Part shown: positions 27,663 to 36,450 of the stretch, one piece after another
Layout of the letters: every line of letters begins with the position of its first letter
Numbering within the stretch: position 1 is the first letter of the stretch
Source: Deltaproteobacteria bacterium
GTDB taxonomy: Bacteria > Myxococcota > Myxococcia > Myxococcales > 40CM-4-68-19
DNA length: 52,850 nt
Direction of reading: 5' to 3'
Assembly (NCBI GenBank): GCA_025358085.1
Contig: JANYKT010000176.1
Span: 1 to 52,850, forward strand
Position numbers and translations under genes: made by a program
The notes under the pieces: generated by a model
Told to the model about the DNA's origin: nothing
The model's input: only the letters and a program-made list of their open reading frames with translations
The model's database searches: none

Positions 27663-28621
27663 ATGAACGCCTCGCTTCGGGTGCGTCCGCCGCTGATCTT
27701 TGTCGCCGGTGCAGCCGCACTGGTCGCGGCCGAGTTCGCCGTCCTCGCGTCCCAGGCGTTCGTCCGCCACCCGCAGACTGTCGCTTTTGCGGTGGCCTTC
27801 GATCTCGTCGCGATGCCCGCCTTGCTCGCGTGGCTGACCGGCGCGCTCCGACCCTGGACCGCGGCGATGGTGGGGGCGGCGCTGGCGGGAAGCCTGCTGC
27901 CGGGCGTGCACCTGCGCTGGTTGACAGCTCCCGCCGAGCTGGTGGTAGTCGGGCTCGTGCTGCGGAAGTTTTCGCGAGGCAGCGGCGATCTGATCGAGCG
28001 CCTGCGCGCGGCGCTGCCCGATACAATCGCCGCGCGCATCGCCATCACCGAAGCGACATTGATCTGGTGCGGACTCCTTTCGTGGCGCACCAAGCCCGGG
28101 CCGGGCTTACCGCGCACCGGCGCGCGGGGCTCGTCGCCATCAACGCGGCGCTGATCCTCTCCGGCTTCGCCGAAGCGATCCCGATCCACTTCTGGCTGCA
28201 CGGCCGCTGGCGTGTCGGCATCGGCCTTCTTCACGCCTACTCGATTGTCTGGCTGCTCGGCGATCTACAAGCACTGCGCCTTCGTCCTATGACCGTTGAG
28301 AACGGTGTGCTCCAGCTGCGCATCGGGCTGCGCTGGGAGGCGCGCATACTCTTGTCGAGCATCGCCTTCGCCGGCGCGCCAGAGCCATTCAATCATTCAC
28401 TAAATGAGTCGCCTTCGGGTAGCGCCCCGCTGCGCGTCGGCGTGATCGGTTCGCCCAATGTGGTCCTGCGCTTCACCGAACCGCAGACCTTGCGCCCCAT
28501 CTTTGGACGTGAACGGCGCACGACCGCCATGGCGCTGCTCGTGGACGACCCGGTTGCTTTCATCGCTGCGCTGCAGGCTCAGGAGCAAGGCCCGCAGTCA
28601 GGCGTTCATCAGTCGTCGTAG
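27663..28621 (+). pseudogene. Unknown integral membrane protein, one frameshift
   Basis: The first frame (27663 to about 28100) encodes about four hydrophobic helices; it then loses sense and stops at 28154. The second frame picks up from about 28095 with LTAHRRAGLVAINAAL, two more helices (IPIHFWLHG, then LLHAYSIVWLLGD) and a soluble tail resembling a small beta-rich domain (VENGVLQLRIGLRW), ending at 28621. Adding one G to the GGG in the sequence GCCCGGGCCGGG near 28100 joins both into a protein of about 319 residues. I recognise no family. As with the dprE1-like gene, sequencing error is as likely as true decay. Its end overlaps the convergent gene by 13 nt. Confidence 0.6.
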
Positions 28622-29184
28622 TCGTCGCGCTGTTCGATGCGCGGATAGGGGGCTACTTCCCGCGGCTCGTCGTCGGCGATCACCCGCAGCTTGACCAGCC
28701 CGCGCATTTCAAGCTGCCGTACACGCTCGCGGGTGAGGTTCATGATCACGCCGACCTCTTCGAGCGTGATGCCGGCGCGGTCCGCGACGTCGAGCGCGCA
28801 GGTGTCGGCGAGCTCCTCCAGCTCCTTGTCGGGGAAATTCATCTTCACCGACCCGGTCTTGGGATTGACATCGACAAAGAGGTTGTACTTGCAAGAAACG
28901 TAGGGGCACGGTCGCGGCCCCGTGGCGCAGTCCCCGCGCGTCTTGGGGCGGGTCGCATCGAGCTCGGCGGCGAGAGCTTCCAGCTCGGGATCAATCCCCC
29001 CCGCCGCGGTCTGCTGGCGGAACTGCCGGGCCATCTCCTTCCGGCTCATGGTCCGGGCACGCTGCCGCGGCTGATCGTCGTCGTCAGCCGCCCCACCGTC
29101 GTCGAGTTGCCGGGCGGGCCCAGCCAGGGGCGGCATCAGGATCGGGAACTCTGCGTCGTCGGCCGTCCGCTTCGGATCGCTCAT
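28609..29184 (-). CDS. Sigma-70 region-4-like DNA-binding protein with Cys cluster
   Basis: A 191-residue protein. The N-terminal 60 residues are acidic and disordered. A middle segment has three close cysteines (C86, C93, C98 in [15 protein letters not shown]) plus C129. Residues about 130-168 form a helix-turn-helix that reads [21 protein letters not shown], nearly the sigma-70 region 4 signature. Regions 2 and 3 of a real sigma factor are missing, so it is more likely a regulator that touches the -35 element or RNA polymerase than a complete sigma factor. The Cys set might bind zinc or an iron-sulfur cluster. I recall similar small proteins in myxobacteria without defined function. It is coupled by ATGA to the MerR gene upstream. 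Confidence 0.75.
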   Translation of the reverse strand: MSDPKRTADDAEFPILMPPLAGPARQLDDGGAADDDDQPRQRARTMSRKEMARQFRQQTAAGGIDPELEALAAELDATRPKTRGDCATGPRPCPYVSCKYNLFVDVNPKTGSVKMNFPDKELEELADTCALDVADRAGITLEEVGVIMNLTRERVRQLEMRGLVKLRVIADDEPREVAPYPRIEQRDDYDD

Positions 29185-29702
29185 GGGTCTCTCCCAGGCT
29201 CTTCGCGCTCGGTGATCTGTTGGACCGTGCGCTCCATGTCCTTGACGAACTGCACGGCCTTCTTGCGGCCGTCGGTCAGCAGCCTCTCGAACTCCCTGCG
29301 GCGCGAGGGCTTCATCTCTGCCTTGTCCGCGATGCTCTTGTCGAGCGCCGCGAAGAACTCGTCAAGCGAGCGCTCGACGCCGTCCAGCTGGCCGCGGAAA
29401 TAAATGAACGAGCCACGAATGTCCTCGAGGGTCATTCCCTCGTCCATCAGCGACTTGATCATTGAGATGCGGCGGACGGCGGCGGCCGGGTAGAGCCCGC
29501 GGGACCCGCGGTGCTTGCCCTTCTCGCCCACCCGCCGGCTGCGCGGGAGCAGGCCGAGCTGGACGTACTTGCGGAAGGTGGCCTGGGCGAGCTTGACGCC
29601 GCGGGGCGCGAAGAACTCCACGATCTGGCCCGCCGAGAGCCCCTGGGGGTGCTCTTCTTCGAGACGGTCGAACTCGTCTGTCTCGCGCTGGGCCAAATTC
29701 AC
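29181..29702 (-). CDS. MerR-family transcriptional regulator
   Basis: A 173-residue regulator. After about 20 residues comes a MerR winged helix: LSAGQIVEFFAP, ATFRKYVQLGLLPRSRRVG, GLYPAAAVRRISMIKSLMDEGMTLEDI. The rest is a coiled-coil dimerisation helix rich in charged residues, without the Cys metal-binding residues of metal-sensing MerR proteins, so the signal is unknown. The GTG at 29702 is the start because no ATG fits ahead of the fold; GGGAG is very close to it. Its stop overlaps the start of the region-4-like gene, so the two regulators are made together and may act on one target set. Confidence 0.85.
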   Translation of the reverse strand: MNLAQRETDEFDRLEEEHPQGLSAGQIVEFFAPRGVKLAQATFRKYVQLGLLPRSRRVGEKGKHRGSRGLYPAAAVRRISMIKSLMDEGMTLEDIRGSFIYFRGQLDGVERSLDEFFAALDKSIADKAEMKPSRRREFERLLTDGRKKAVQFVKDMERTVQQITEREEPGRDP

Positions 29703-29746
29703 ATCTCCCGCCGTAGATTGAAGCGATGCTCTTGAGTGGCATCGCG

Positions 29747-29789
29747 TGAAGCTATGACTTCAAGTATCGTATCTTCAGTAGCCTGTCAA
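29747..29789 (-). promoter_or_regulatory. Probable promoter and inverted repeat ahead of the MerR gene
   Basis: On the minus strand a perfect TTGACA (29784-29789) is followed after 15 nt by GATACT (29763-29768), a short-spaced sigma-70-like pair. Just downstream, TGAAG-N6-CTTCA (29747-29762) is a perfect inverted repeat that would lie at the transcription start. A dimeric regulator binding there, possibly the MerR protein itself, would control the operon. This is sequence inference only. Confidence 0.45.
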
Positions 29790-29854
29790 CTCGCCGACCA
29801 ACCAGGCGTGCAAGCAGGTGAAGGCATCGATCGCTTGCGACTCGGTGCGGGCCG

Positions 29855-31171
29855 CTACTCGGTGAGATCGACTTCGAGGGCGTGGACGACGTTCTCCCGT
29901 ACCGTCACGTCGGCGGCACGCCACTTCTCCAGGCGCGGGCTGCCCACCCTGACGGCGTGATGGCCCACCGGCAGCACCGCCAGGTAGGGCGTCTGTCCGC
30001 GCAGCGAGCCGTCGACGTAGACCTCGGCGGCAGTCGGCTGGCTGTGCACGCTCAGTTCGCCGCTCGGCGCGTGCAGGCCGGGTCTGCGCAGGTGAATCAG
30101 GCCGCGTTGCTGTGCCTCGGCGACGAGGAACGCGATCGGCAGCAGCACCGCCATCGCAACGCCCATCCAGGCGACGGTGCGCATCAAGCGGCTGCGCGGC
30201 GGGGGCACAGAACCGAAGAGCGGCTCGGTGGGTAGACGGACCGCGGGGAGCTCGATCTGCGGCGGCTCGCCATGACTGGTGGTGCGAACTTCCAGGGCTT
30301 CCGCCGCGGCGCGCGCGAGCCAGGACGACAGCGCCCCATCCGCGTCGGCCGGCGGTGGGCAGGCTGCGACGAGCGCGGCCGCGAACTCCGCGGCAGTCTG
30401 AAAACGATCGCGGGCTTCGTCCGCCGTGGCCTTGTCCAGCACGGCGCGCAGCAGGGCTCCGCAGTTCACGTCGGCAGCCTCGGCGACCACGCGCCCGAGC
30501 GAGAACACGTCGGCTGGCGGCCCGACCGGTTGCCGTGCTGCCTGCTCAGGGGCCATGTAGCCCACCTTGCCCTTGGGGGCTGCGCCGGGCGAGGTGACCT
30601 CCGAGCTGCCGACGGCGCGCGCGACGCCAAAGTCGCCCAGGTAGACAGCGCCCGAACGCGACAGCAGCACGTTGTCCGGAGAGACGTCGCGGTGCACCAC
30701 GCGCAGCGGCTTGCCTTCAAAATCGCACGCAGTGTGAGCCGCATGCAGCGCCCGCGCGACCTGCGCGCCGACATGCGCGGCAAGCGACTCGGGCATCAAC
30801 TCGTTCGAGTGGCGCGCCAGCCGCAGCGCGGTCCGCAGCGAAGTGCCGTCGACATACTCCAGCACGAAGACCGGTCCTTCGTCGGGAGTCTCCAGATAAT
30901 CGAGCGCCGTAATGATGCCGGGATGGTGCAGAAGGCCAACGACCCGCGCTTCATCGGCCAGCATATGAGCGATGCGGTCGTCGCCTCGCCGGTCGGGCGC
31001 GAGGACCTTGATGACCACGCGGCGCCGGAACGCGCCGTCCCCGTGAAGTTCGGCGAGCCACACTTCGCCCATGCCGCCGACCCCCAGCCGCCGCTGGAGG
31101 ATGTAGCGCCCGGCAACCGCCTGACCGGGCTGGAGCCCCCCTGAAACTTCGCTGGTCACGGGCTCAGCCAT
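29855..31171 (-). CDS. Membrane Ser/Thr protein kinase with PEGA domain
   Basis: A 438-residue Hanks-type kinase: glycine loop GVGGMGEV (about 30-37), VVIKVL with K55, HRDVSPDN (D162 catalytic), DFG (180-182) and YMAPEQA. The kinase domain is compact, ending near residue 275. A single membrane helix (about 331-352) follows, then a PEGA domain (about 371-437) outside with AEVYVDGSLRGQTP. Such kinases phosphorylate cytoplasmic targets in response to an external or membrane cue and are abundant in myxobacteria. It is divergent from dnaK with 103 nt between starts, so the two share a promoter region. The target is unknown. Confidence 0.93.
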   Translation of the reverse strand: MAEPVTSEVSGGLQPGQAVAGRYILQRRLGVGGMGEVWLAELHGDGAFRRRVVIKVLAPDRRGDDRIAHMLADEARVVGLLHHPGIITALDYLETPDEGPVFVLEYVDGTSLRTALRLARHSNELMPESLAAHVGAQVARALHAAHTACDFEGKPLRVVHRDVSPDNVLLSRSGAVYLGDFGVARAVGSSEVTSPGAAPKGKVGYMAPEQAARQPVGPPADVFSLGRVVAEAADVNCGALLRAVLDKATADEARDRFQTAAEFAAALVAACPPPADADGALSSWLARAAAEALEVRTTSHGEPPQIELPAVRLPTEPLFGSVPPPRSRLMRTVAWMGVAMAVLLPIAFLVAEAQQRGLIHLRRPGLHAPSGELSVHSQPTAAEVYVDGSLRGQTPYLAVLPVGHHAVRVGSPRLEKWRAADVTVRENVVHALEVDLTE

Positions 31172-31177
31172 GATTCC

Positions 31178-31206
31178 TTGACACCCCCTCTTGGGTACTT
31201 ACTGTA
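31178..31206 (+). promoter_or_regulatory. Candidate dnaK promoter
   Basis: The plus strand has CTTGACA (TTGACA at 31178-31183) 7 nt after the divergent kinase start codon, with TACTGT or ACTGTA 16-17 nt later. The -35 is convincing, but the -10 is poor. A CTTGA-type -35 would also suit a heat-shock sigma factor. I see no CIRCE element (TTAGCACTC-N9-GAGTGCTAA) in the gap. Confidence 0.35.
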
Positions 31207-31274
31207 CCGCCGCACCGCGGCGTCGAAGGAACAAGTCGCGAAACTTTCGCCGAACCACTCGGCAGGAGACGGAA

Positions 31275-33203
31275 ATGAAGAAGATTATCGGAATCGACCT
31301 GGGCACCACCAACTCCGTGGTCGCCATCATGGAAGGTCGAGACCCCAAGGTCATCGAGAACGAGGAAGGCAGTCGCATCACTCCTTCGGTGGTCGGCTTC
31401 ACCAAGGAAGGTGAAGTCGTGGTCGGCCAGGTTGCGCGACGCCAGGCCATCACCAATCCGGAGAATACCGTCTACTCGATCAAGCGCTTCATGGGGCGCA
31501 AGTTCGAGGAGACGACCGACGAGCGCAAGCGCGTTCCCTACAAGATCGTCAAGGCCGACAACGGCGACGCCGCGGTCGAGATCGACGGCAAGAAGTGGTC
31601 GCCCCCCGAGGTCTCGGCAAAGGTGCTGCAGAAGCTGAAGCGCGCCGCCGAGAATTACCTGGGCGACACCGTGACCGAGGCAGTCATCACCGTCCCGGCC
31701 TACTTCAACGACGCCCAGCGGCAAGCCACCAAGGACGCAGGCCGCATCGCCGGTCTCGAGGTGAAGCGCATCGTCAACGAGCCCACCGCGGCGGCGCTGG
31801 CGTACGGCCTCGACAAGAAGAAGGACGAGATCATTGCGGTGTTCGACTACGGCGGCGGCACTTTCGACATCTCCATCCTCGAGGTGGGCGAGAACGTGGT
31901 CGAGGTCATCGCCACCAATGGCGACACGCACCTGGGCGGCGATGACATCGATCAGCGGATCATGGAGTGGCTGATCGTCGAGTTCAAGAAAGAGACCGGC
32001 CTCGACGTCGCCAAGGACAAGATGGTCCTCCAGCGCCTGAAGGAGGCCTCGGAGAAGGCCAAGATCGAACTGTCCACCACGCTGGAGACCGAGATCAATC
32101 TGCCCTTCCTCACGGCCGATGCTTCGGGTCCCAAGCATCTGGTCAAGAAGTTGTCGCGCGGGAAATTCGAACAGATGTGCGACGACCTCTTCCAGCGCGC
32201 CATCGAGCCGACAAAGAAGTGTCTTGCTGACGCGAAGAAGCAGGCAAATCAGATCGACGAGATCGTGCTGGTCGGCGGTTCGACGCGTACGCCGAAGATC
32301 CAGCAGATCGTGAAGGAGTTCTTCGGCAAGGAGCCGAACCGCTCGGTAAACCCCGACGAAGTGGTGGCCATCGGCGCGGCGGTTCAGGCCGGCGTGCTCT
32401 CCGGCGAAGTCACCGACATCCTCCTGCTTGACGTCACCCCGCTCTCCTTGAGCATCGAGACGCTGGGCGGAGTGGCCACGCCGCTCATCCCGCGCAACAC
32501 CACGATTCCGACCCGCAAGAGTGAGGTGTTTTCGACGGCGGCGGACGGCCAGACAAGCGTCGAGGTTCACGTGCTCCAGGGCGAGCGCCCGATGGCGCGG
32601 GACAACAAGACGCTGGGCCGATTCCACCTCGACGGCATCCCGCCTGCGCCCCGCGGTGTCCCGCAGATTGAAGTGACGTTCGACATCGACGCGAACGGCA
32701 TCGTGCACGTCGGCGCCAAGGATCGCGCCTCCGGCAAGGAGAGCAAGATCACCATCACCTCGTCGTCGGGTCTCTCCAAGGAAGACGTCGACAAGGCAGT
32801 GAAAGAGGCGCAGGCACACGAGGCTGAAGACAAGGACCGCCGCGAGGAGATCGAGACTCGCAACAAGGCGGACAACCTTGCGTACGCTACTGAAAAGAGC
32901 TTGAAGGACCTGGGCGACAAGATTCCGGCCGAGACCAAGACGGATCTCGACGCCAAAATCAAAGCGGTCCGCGATGCGCTCGCCGGCACCGACGTGGCCG
33001 CGGTGAAGACTGCCGCCGACGCGCTGACGCAGGCGTCGCACAAGATGGCGGAAGAGGCGTACAAGGCGGCTGGTCCGACGGGAGCGGGCGGCCCTCCTGG
33101 CGAAGGCGGCGCAGGCGGCCCAGCCGGCGACCCTGCGGCCGGGGCAGCGCCTACCGGTAAAAAAGATGACGTAGTCGACGCTGAATTTGAAGAGCAAAAG
33201 TAG
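31275..33203 (+). CDS. dnaK: Hsp70 chaperone DnaK
   Basis: A 642-residue Hsp70. ATPase motifs include [41 protein letters not shown] and [13 protein letters not shown]. The beta substrate-binding domain begins around [14 protein letters not shown] and includes [15 protein letters not shown]; the lid ends in a Gly/Ala/Pro-rich stretch and [10 protein letters not shown], the usual DnaK tail. It refolds client proteins with DnaJ and GrpE, neither of which is beside it. ATG 31275 has AGGAGA upstream and gives the canonical [10 protein letters not shown] start. A strong hairpin terminator follows, so it is a single-gene transcript. Confidence 0.98.
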   Translation: MKKIIGIDLGTTNSVVAIMEGRDPKVIENEEGSRITPSVVGFTKEGEVVVGQVARRQAITNPENTVYSIKRFMGRKFEETTDERKRVPYKIVKADNGDAAVEIDGKKWSPPEVSAKVLQKLKRAAENYLGDTVTEAVITVPAYFNDAQRQATKDAGRIAGLEVKRIVNEPTAAALAYGLDKKKDEIIAVFDYGGGTFDISILEVGENVVEVIATNGDTHLGGDDIDQRIMEWLIVEFKKETGLDVAKDKMVLQRLKEASEKAKIELSTTLETEINLPFLTADASGPKHLVKKLSRGKFEQMCDDLFQRAIEPTKKCLADAKKQANQIDEIVLVGGSTRTPKIQQIVKEFFGKEPNRSVNPDEVVAIGAAVQAGVLSGEVTDILLLDVTPLSLSIETLGGVATPLIPRNTTIPTRKSEVFSTAADGQTSVEVHVLQGERPMARDNKTLGRFHLDGIPPAPRGVPQIEVTFDIDANGIVHVGAKDRASGKESKITITSSSGLSKEDVDKAVKEAQAHEAEDKDRREEIETRNKADNLAYATEKSLKDLGDKIPAETKTDLDAKIKAVRDALAGTDVAAVKTAADALTQASHKMAEEAYKAAGPTGAGGPPGEGGAGGPAGDPAAGAAPTGKKDDVVDAEFEEQK

Positions 33204-33272
33204 CGCCTGCGGTTTAGAACCTGCGACGTAGCAGCGTCCCCGGCCGAATCCCCCCTCGAGCCGGGAGGCGTG

Positions 33273-33310
33273 AAAGGCGAGATCCCTTCCGGGGATCTCG
33301 CCTTTCGTTT
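33273..33310 (+). terminator. Rho-independent terminator of dnaK
   Basis: AAAGGCGAGATCCC (33273-33286), a 4-nt loop TTCC, and GGGATCTCGCCTTT (33292-33305) form a perfect 14-bp stem, followed by CGTTTG. It starts 70 nt after the dnaK stop. The stem's own TTT end plus CGTTT serves as a weak U-tract. Confidence 0.85.
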
Positions 33311-33768
33311 GTGAATCCCTCGCCATGCGACTTCGGGCTTGCCGGAGCCTTCGGACCGGCGGAGGTCACTGGTCCCCAGGCGCGCGCGGCGACTTACTTC
33401 GGATGAGGACCGCTGGCCGTCCCGGTGCCGCCGCTCTGCGCGCCTTCCCCGGCGGGACCGGCAGTCTTGCTCCCGCCTGCGCCGCCGTGTCGGTTGCGGC
33501 CCCGTCCGCGCTGTCGAGAGAGGGCACTTCTGTCGTTGCGGCGCGCCCAATACCAGGGGCTTCGTTGGTGACTGACAGTTTTGCCGCGGGAGCCTCGTAG
33601 GTCACGTGCGCGTAATCCGTCCCGGTGACCGGTGCCGCCACCATCGGCGCGCGGTCCGCCGGTCGAAGCAGAGAGCCTTTGGCGCTCGGTCCACGGTCCG
33701 GCCCCGCACGGCGTGTTTGGCTCTCGGACGGCTGCCCGTGGAGCCCAGTTTGTCCGTCGGGGCCGCGG
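33311..33768. other. Low-information region after dnaK
   Basis: No recognisable gene. The minus strand is open from 33941 down to 33366 without a good start; its translation is Ala/Pro/Arg-rich with MVAAPVTGTDYAHVTYEAPAA in the middle, which could be a secreted low-complexity protein or a shadow of GC-rich DNA. Plus-strand frames are equally unconvincing. Confidence 0.3.
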
Positions 33769-33945
33769 TCAGTGCGTCCGCCAGCCATGCCGTTTGCCAT
33801 CCCCAGTTCGATGCCCGGCCCGAGAGGTCCTATCCCTGCTCGCGCCGCCGAGTTCCGGGCACCCGGACACGTCCTCGGTGAGAGGCCGTGAGGCTGACTC
33901 CGCGTGCACCAACGCCAACAAGACAGCGAGTGTCGCGCCCGTCAC
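33769..33945 (-). CDS. Possible short secreted peptide, weak support
   Basis: A GTG at 33945 overlaps the stop of the preceding small ORF (GTGA) and opens a 58-residue frame. It begins with a hydrophobic segment, TGATLAVLLALVHAES, that resembles a signal peptide, then a short polar tail. No family is recognisable. The coupling and signal-like start are the only support; chance is quite possible in DNA this GC-rich. Confidence 0.22.
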   Translation of the reverse strand: MTGATLAVLLALVHAESASRPLTEDVSGCPELGGASRDRTSRAGHRTGDGKRHGWRTH

Positions 33946-34160
33946 TGCGCGCTCCCCATCGGGTTCGCTGTCGCGCCGTTCCTGTTTCGCGTGCCGGCGA
34001 GAGCGCGATTCGCCGAGTTGCTCAAACTCGACGAGGTTTCCCGCGGCGCTCCGCGACCTGCGGGACCACTCGAGCGTGCGTTTTGTCCGGTTTGCGCTGT
34101 CGCCGCCAAAGCGAAGGCGGCTGCGACGGCTGCAAACATAACTCCGTGAAACTTCATCAT
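33942..34160 (-). CDS. Small secreted protein of unknown function
   Basis: A 72-residue ORF with a good AAGGAG ribosome site about 6-8 nt before twin ATGs (34160, 34157). The first 22 residues (MMKFHGVMFAAVAAAFALAATA) form a standard signal peptide with an ATA-Q cleavage site. The mature part is Ser/Asn/Arg-rich and looks unstructured. No homologue comes to mind. It is minus-strand, convergent with dnaK and downstream of the helical protein gene at 34251. Confidence 0.5.
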   Translation of the reverse strand: MMKFHGVMFAAVAAAFALAATAQTGQNARSSGPAGRGAPRETSSSLSNSANRALAGTRNRNGATANPMGSAQ

Positions 34161-34250
34161 CGGCTTCTCCTTGAGAAGAAGCTGATGTCAGAGCGCTTTC
34201 ACCGCACTGGGCGGTCGCTCGCCACCTCGAGCTGCTCTGGAGCGCTACCT

Positions 34251-35078
34251 TCAGGCGGCGGAGGACTCGTCCGGGCGCCGCTGGTGGCGGCGATCATCGG
34301 CGCGCGGAATCAAACCGAGCAGCCGGGCCCGCTCGTCCGGGTCGCCAGCGAAGGCGAGCAATGCCTTGGCTGCGACCAGATCGAACCAGGCGCGCAGCGC
34401 GCCCTGCGCCTCGATGAGCTGCCGATGCTCGTCTGCGCGCGGTCCGGTCGAGGGCACCGCCAGGTCGTCGGCCAGACCCTTCATGGTCTGCAGATCGTCG
34501 GCGCCCAGGCCGATGTCGCTCGCGGTCTCAGGATAGGCCTTGGCGGCGACGAGGATCCGCTGCAGCGCCCGCACTACATGGGCCTGCTGCCGCACACTGA
34601 AGGGTTCTCCGAGTCCGAAGGCGCGGGCGACTGCGCGACCGTCGGGTCCGCGAGTCACCCGCAAGACTGCGTCTCGCACGGCAAGCGCGGTGGCCGCGGC
34701 GTCCGCCAGAAGCTCAGCGTCCTCCTTCGAGCGCCCTCGCGCCGACACAGCTGCCGCCGGCAGCGCCTGCAGATGTTCCTCGATTTCCCGCGCCAGCTGC
34801 AGCGCCGCGGCAGTCATGCCCTTGTCCAGCCCGCGGCGCGACATCTCCTTCGCGTGCGCCTCGACAAACTGCGCGACGGCGCGGGCACCTTTGACATCGG
34901 ACAGCGGGTCCGAGCGGGATGCGTACGCACCTCCGGCGTTTGCCGCCGCGCGATCAAGCAGCGTCTGCCGCGAGTCGGGCTTCGCGCTGGTCTTGCCGGC
35001 CGTGGCGGGCTTTTCGGTGGTGGGTACAATCTTGCTGCTCTTCTCCGCGGGTGCGGGTGCGGGTGCCTTGCGGGCCAT
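34251..35078 (-). CDS. Unknown helical protein with disordered N-terminus
   Basis: A 275-residue cytoplasmic protein. It starts at ATG 35078, which has GGAGG at the right distance; the open frame before that is a GC effect. The first 40 residues are Ala/Pro/Lys-rich (MARKAPAPAPAEKSS). The rest is predicted helical, with many Ala/Leu/Glu/Arg heptad-like stretches such as AVAQFVEAHAKEMSRRGLD and VVRALQRILVAAKAYPETASDIG. No catalytic motif, membrane segment or signal peptide is visible. I do not recognise a family. It is divergent from the pyrimidine-breakdown cluster, with a 233-nt gap that should hold both promoters. Confidence 0.65.
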   Translation of the reverse strand: MARKAPAPAPAEKSSKIVPTTEKPATAGKTSAKPDSRQTLLDRAAANAGGAYASRSDPLSDVKGARAVAQFVEAHAKEMSRRGLDKGMTAAALQLAREIEEHLQALPAAAVSARGRSKEDAELLADAAATALAVRDAVLRVTRGPDGRAVARAFGLGEPFSVRQQAHVVRALQRILVAAKAYPETASDIGLGADDLQTMKGLADDLAVPSTGPRADEHRQLIEAQGALRAWFDLVAAKALLAFAGDPDERARLLGLIPRADDRRHQRRPDESSAA

Positions 35079-35311
35079 GAAGGCCCTCCGTTCCTGAGTT
35101 GTGCGGCGACTGGCTGGTCGACTTGGCTGAGGGCCGAAAAACTTCCGCGACTCGGAAGCGCGGCCTCTCTCTCTTCTGGTCTGACGTAAAGACTGTCGCA
35201 AACGATTGCCGAACGCAACCTGATCGAGAGCCGGTTCATCCGTCCTGCGCCGGAGTTGACTTCGCGCTGGGTCGGCGCGACGGTTCGCCCGAAAATCTAC
35301 CAGGAGGGCAC

Positions 35312-36178
35312 ATGCCCCGCATCGTCCGCTCCGGCCTGATCCAGTGCGCCAACGCAAAGTCCGAGGGCTCCGTCAAAGAGATCCAGGAGGCCATGTTCGA
35401 AAAGCACCTGCCCCTGCTGGAGGAGGCAGCGAAGAAGGGCGTGCAGATCCTCTGCCTGCAGGAGATCTTCAATGGCCCGTACTTCTGCCCCGCGCAGACA
35501 CCCGACTGGTACGACGCCGCCGAGCCCGTGCCTGGCCCCACCACGGCACGCCTGCAGAAATTTGCCAAGGCGCACGAGATGGTGCTGGTGGTGCCGGTCT
35601 ATGAGCGCGAGATGGCCGGCGTCTATTACAACACCGCCGCCGTCATCGACGCTGACGGCAGCTATCTGGGCAAGTATCGGAAAAACCATATCCCGCAGAC
35701 GAGCGGCTTCTGGGAAAAGTATTATTTCAAGCCCGGAAACCTGGGCTACCCGACCTTCCAGACCCGCTATGCGAAGATCGGAGTCTACATTTGCTACGAT
35801 CGACATTTCCCGGAGGGCGCGCGGCTCTTGGGCTTGAATGGCGCCGAGATCGTCTTCAATCCAAGCGCTACCGTCGCAGGGTTGTCCCAATATCTCTGGA
35901 AGCTGGAGCAGCCCGCGCACGCCGTTGCCAATGGCTACTATATGGGGTGCATCAACCGGGTCGGCACCGAAGCGCCCTGGAACATCGGCAAGTTCTACGG
36001 GCACAGCTACTTCGTCGACCCCCGTGGCAAGTTCCTCGCCGAGGCCAGCGAGGACAAGGACGAGTTGGTGGTGGCCGATTTGGATCTCGATGTGATTGAA
36101 GAAGTCCGCCGGGTCTGGCAATTCTTCCGCGACCGCCGACCCGAAACCTACAGCAACATGACGGAGCAACTGCCATGA
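35312..36178 (+). CDS. Beta-ureidopropionase / N-carbamoyl amidohydrolase
   Basis: A 288-residue nitrilase-fold amidase. The catalytic triad is E51 (CLQEIFNGPYF), K124 (GKYRKNHIPQ) and C161 (YICYDRHFPEG). The GFWEKYYFKPG segment is typical of beta-ureidopropionase and N-carbamoylputrescine amidase. Because dihydropyrimidinase lies two genes on, the likely reaction is N-carbamoyl-beta-alanine to beta-alanine, ammonia and CO2, the last hydrolytic step of reductive uracil/thymine breakdown. ATG 35312 has AGGAGG. N-carbamoylputrescine remains an alternative substrate. Confidence 0.88.
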   Translation: MPRIVRSGLIQCANAKSEGSVKEIQEAMFEKHLPLLEEAAKKGVQILCLQEIFNGPYFCPAQTPDWYDAAEPVPGPTTARLQKFAKAHEMVLVVPVYEREMAGVYYNTAAVIDADGSYLGKYRKNHIPQTSGFWEKYYFKPGNLGYPTFQTRYAKIGVYICYDRHFPEGARLLGLNGAEIVFNPSATVAGLSQYLWKLEQPAHAVANGYYMGCINRVGTEAPWNIGKFYGHSYFVDPRGKFLAEASEDKDELVVADLDLDVIEEVRRVWQFFRDRRPETYSNMTEQLP

Positions 36179-36435
36179 TTCACCCGAAGACCCTTGTCGC
36201 CGCCCTCCTCGGCCTGCTGCTCGCGGCCTGCTCTTCCTCGAATGCGGCGCTGACCAAGAGCGCCGGAGACAGGCGCAGCCGCAACGTGCGCTGCGTGAAC
36301 AGGTCCACCGTAATCACGCCCATTCACCCGGGAGACCAGCCGCGCACCGACGGAGGCGTCGAGACGGTGAGCCCGCGCGGCGAGCTCGAGACAGACGCCA
36401 TCGGCGGCTGCGACACCGACGAAAAGACAAAGTAA
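36175..36435 (+). CDS. Small lipoprotein of unknown function
   Basis: An 86-residue protein. The signal peptide ends in a lipobox, LLAAC (C19 or so), after hydrophobic LVAALLGLLL, so it should be lipid-modified. The mature part is polar with two further cysteines, which could form a disulfide in the periplasm. Its ATG overlaps the preceding stop (ATGA) and it ends 15 nt before the dihydropyrimidinase start, so it is surely made with both enzymes. Why a pyrimidine-breakdown operon carries it is unclear. Confidence 0.75.
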   Translation: MIHPKTLVAALLGLLLAACSSSNAALTKSAGDRRSRNVRCVNRSTVITPIHPGDQPRTDGGVETVSPRGELETDAIGGCDTDEKTK

Positions 36436-36450
36436 GCGAGGGACCTGCCG

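Noticed and set aside
31172-31274. CIRCE heat-shock operator ahead of dnaK
   Set aside because: The TTAGCACTC/GAGTGCTAA inverted repeat is not present in the gap.
31164-33326. 720-residue minus-strand frame opposite dnaK
   Set aside because: It mirrors dnaK in the antisense frame, has His/Asp/Leu-rich composition typical of such shadows, and dnaK itself is beyond doubt.
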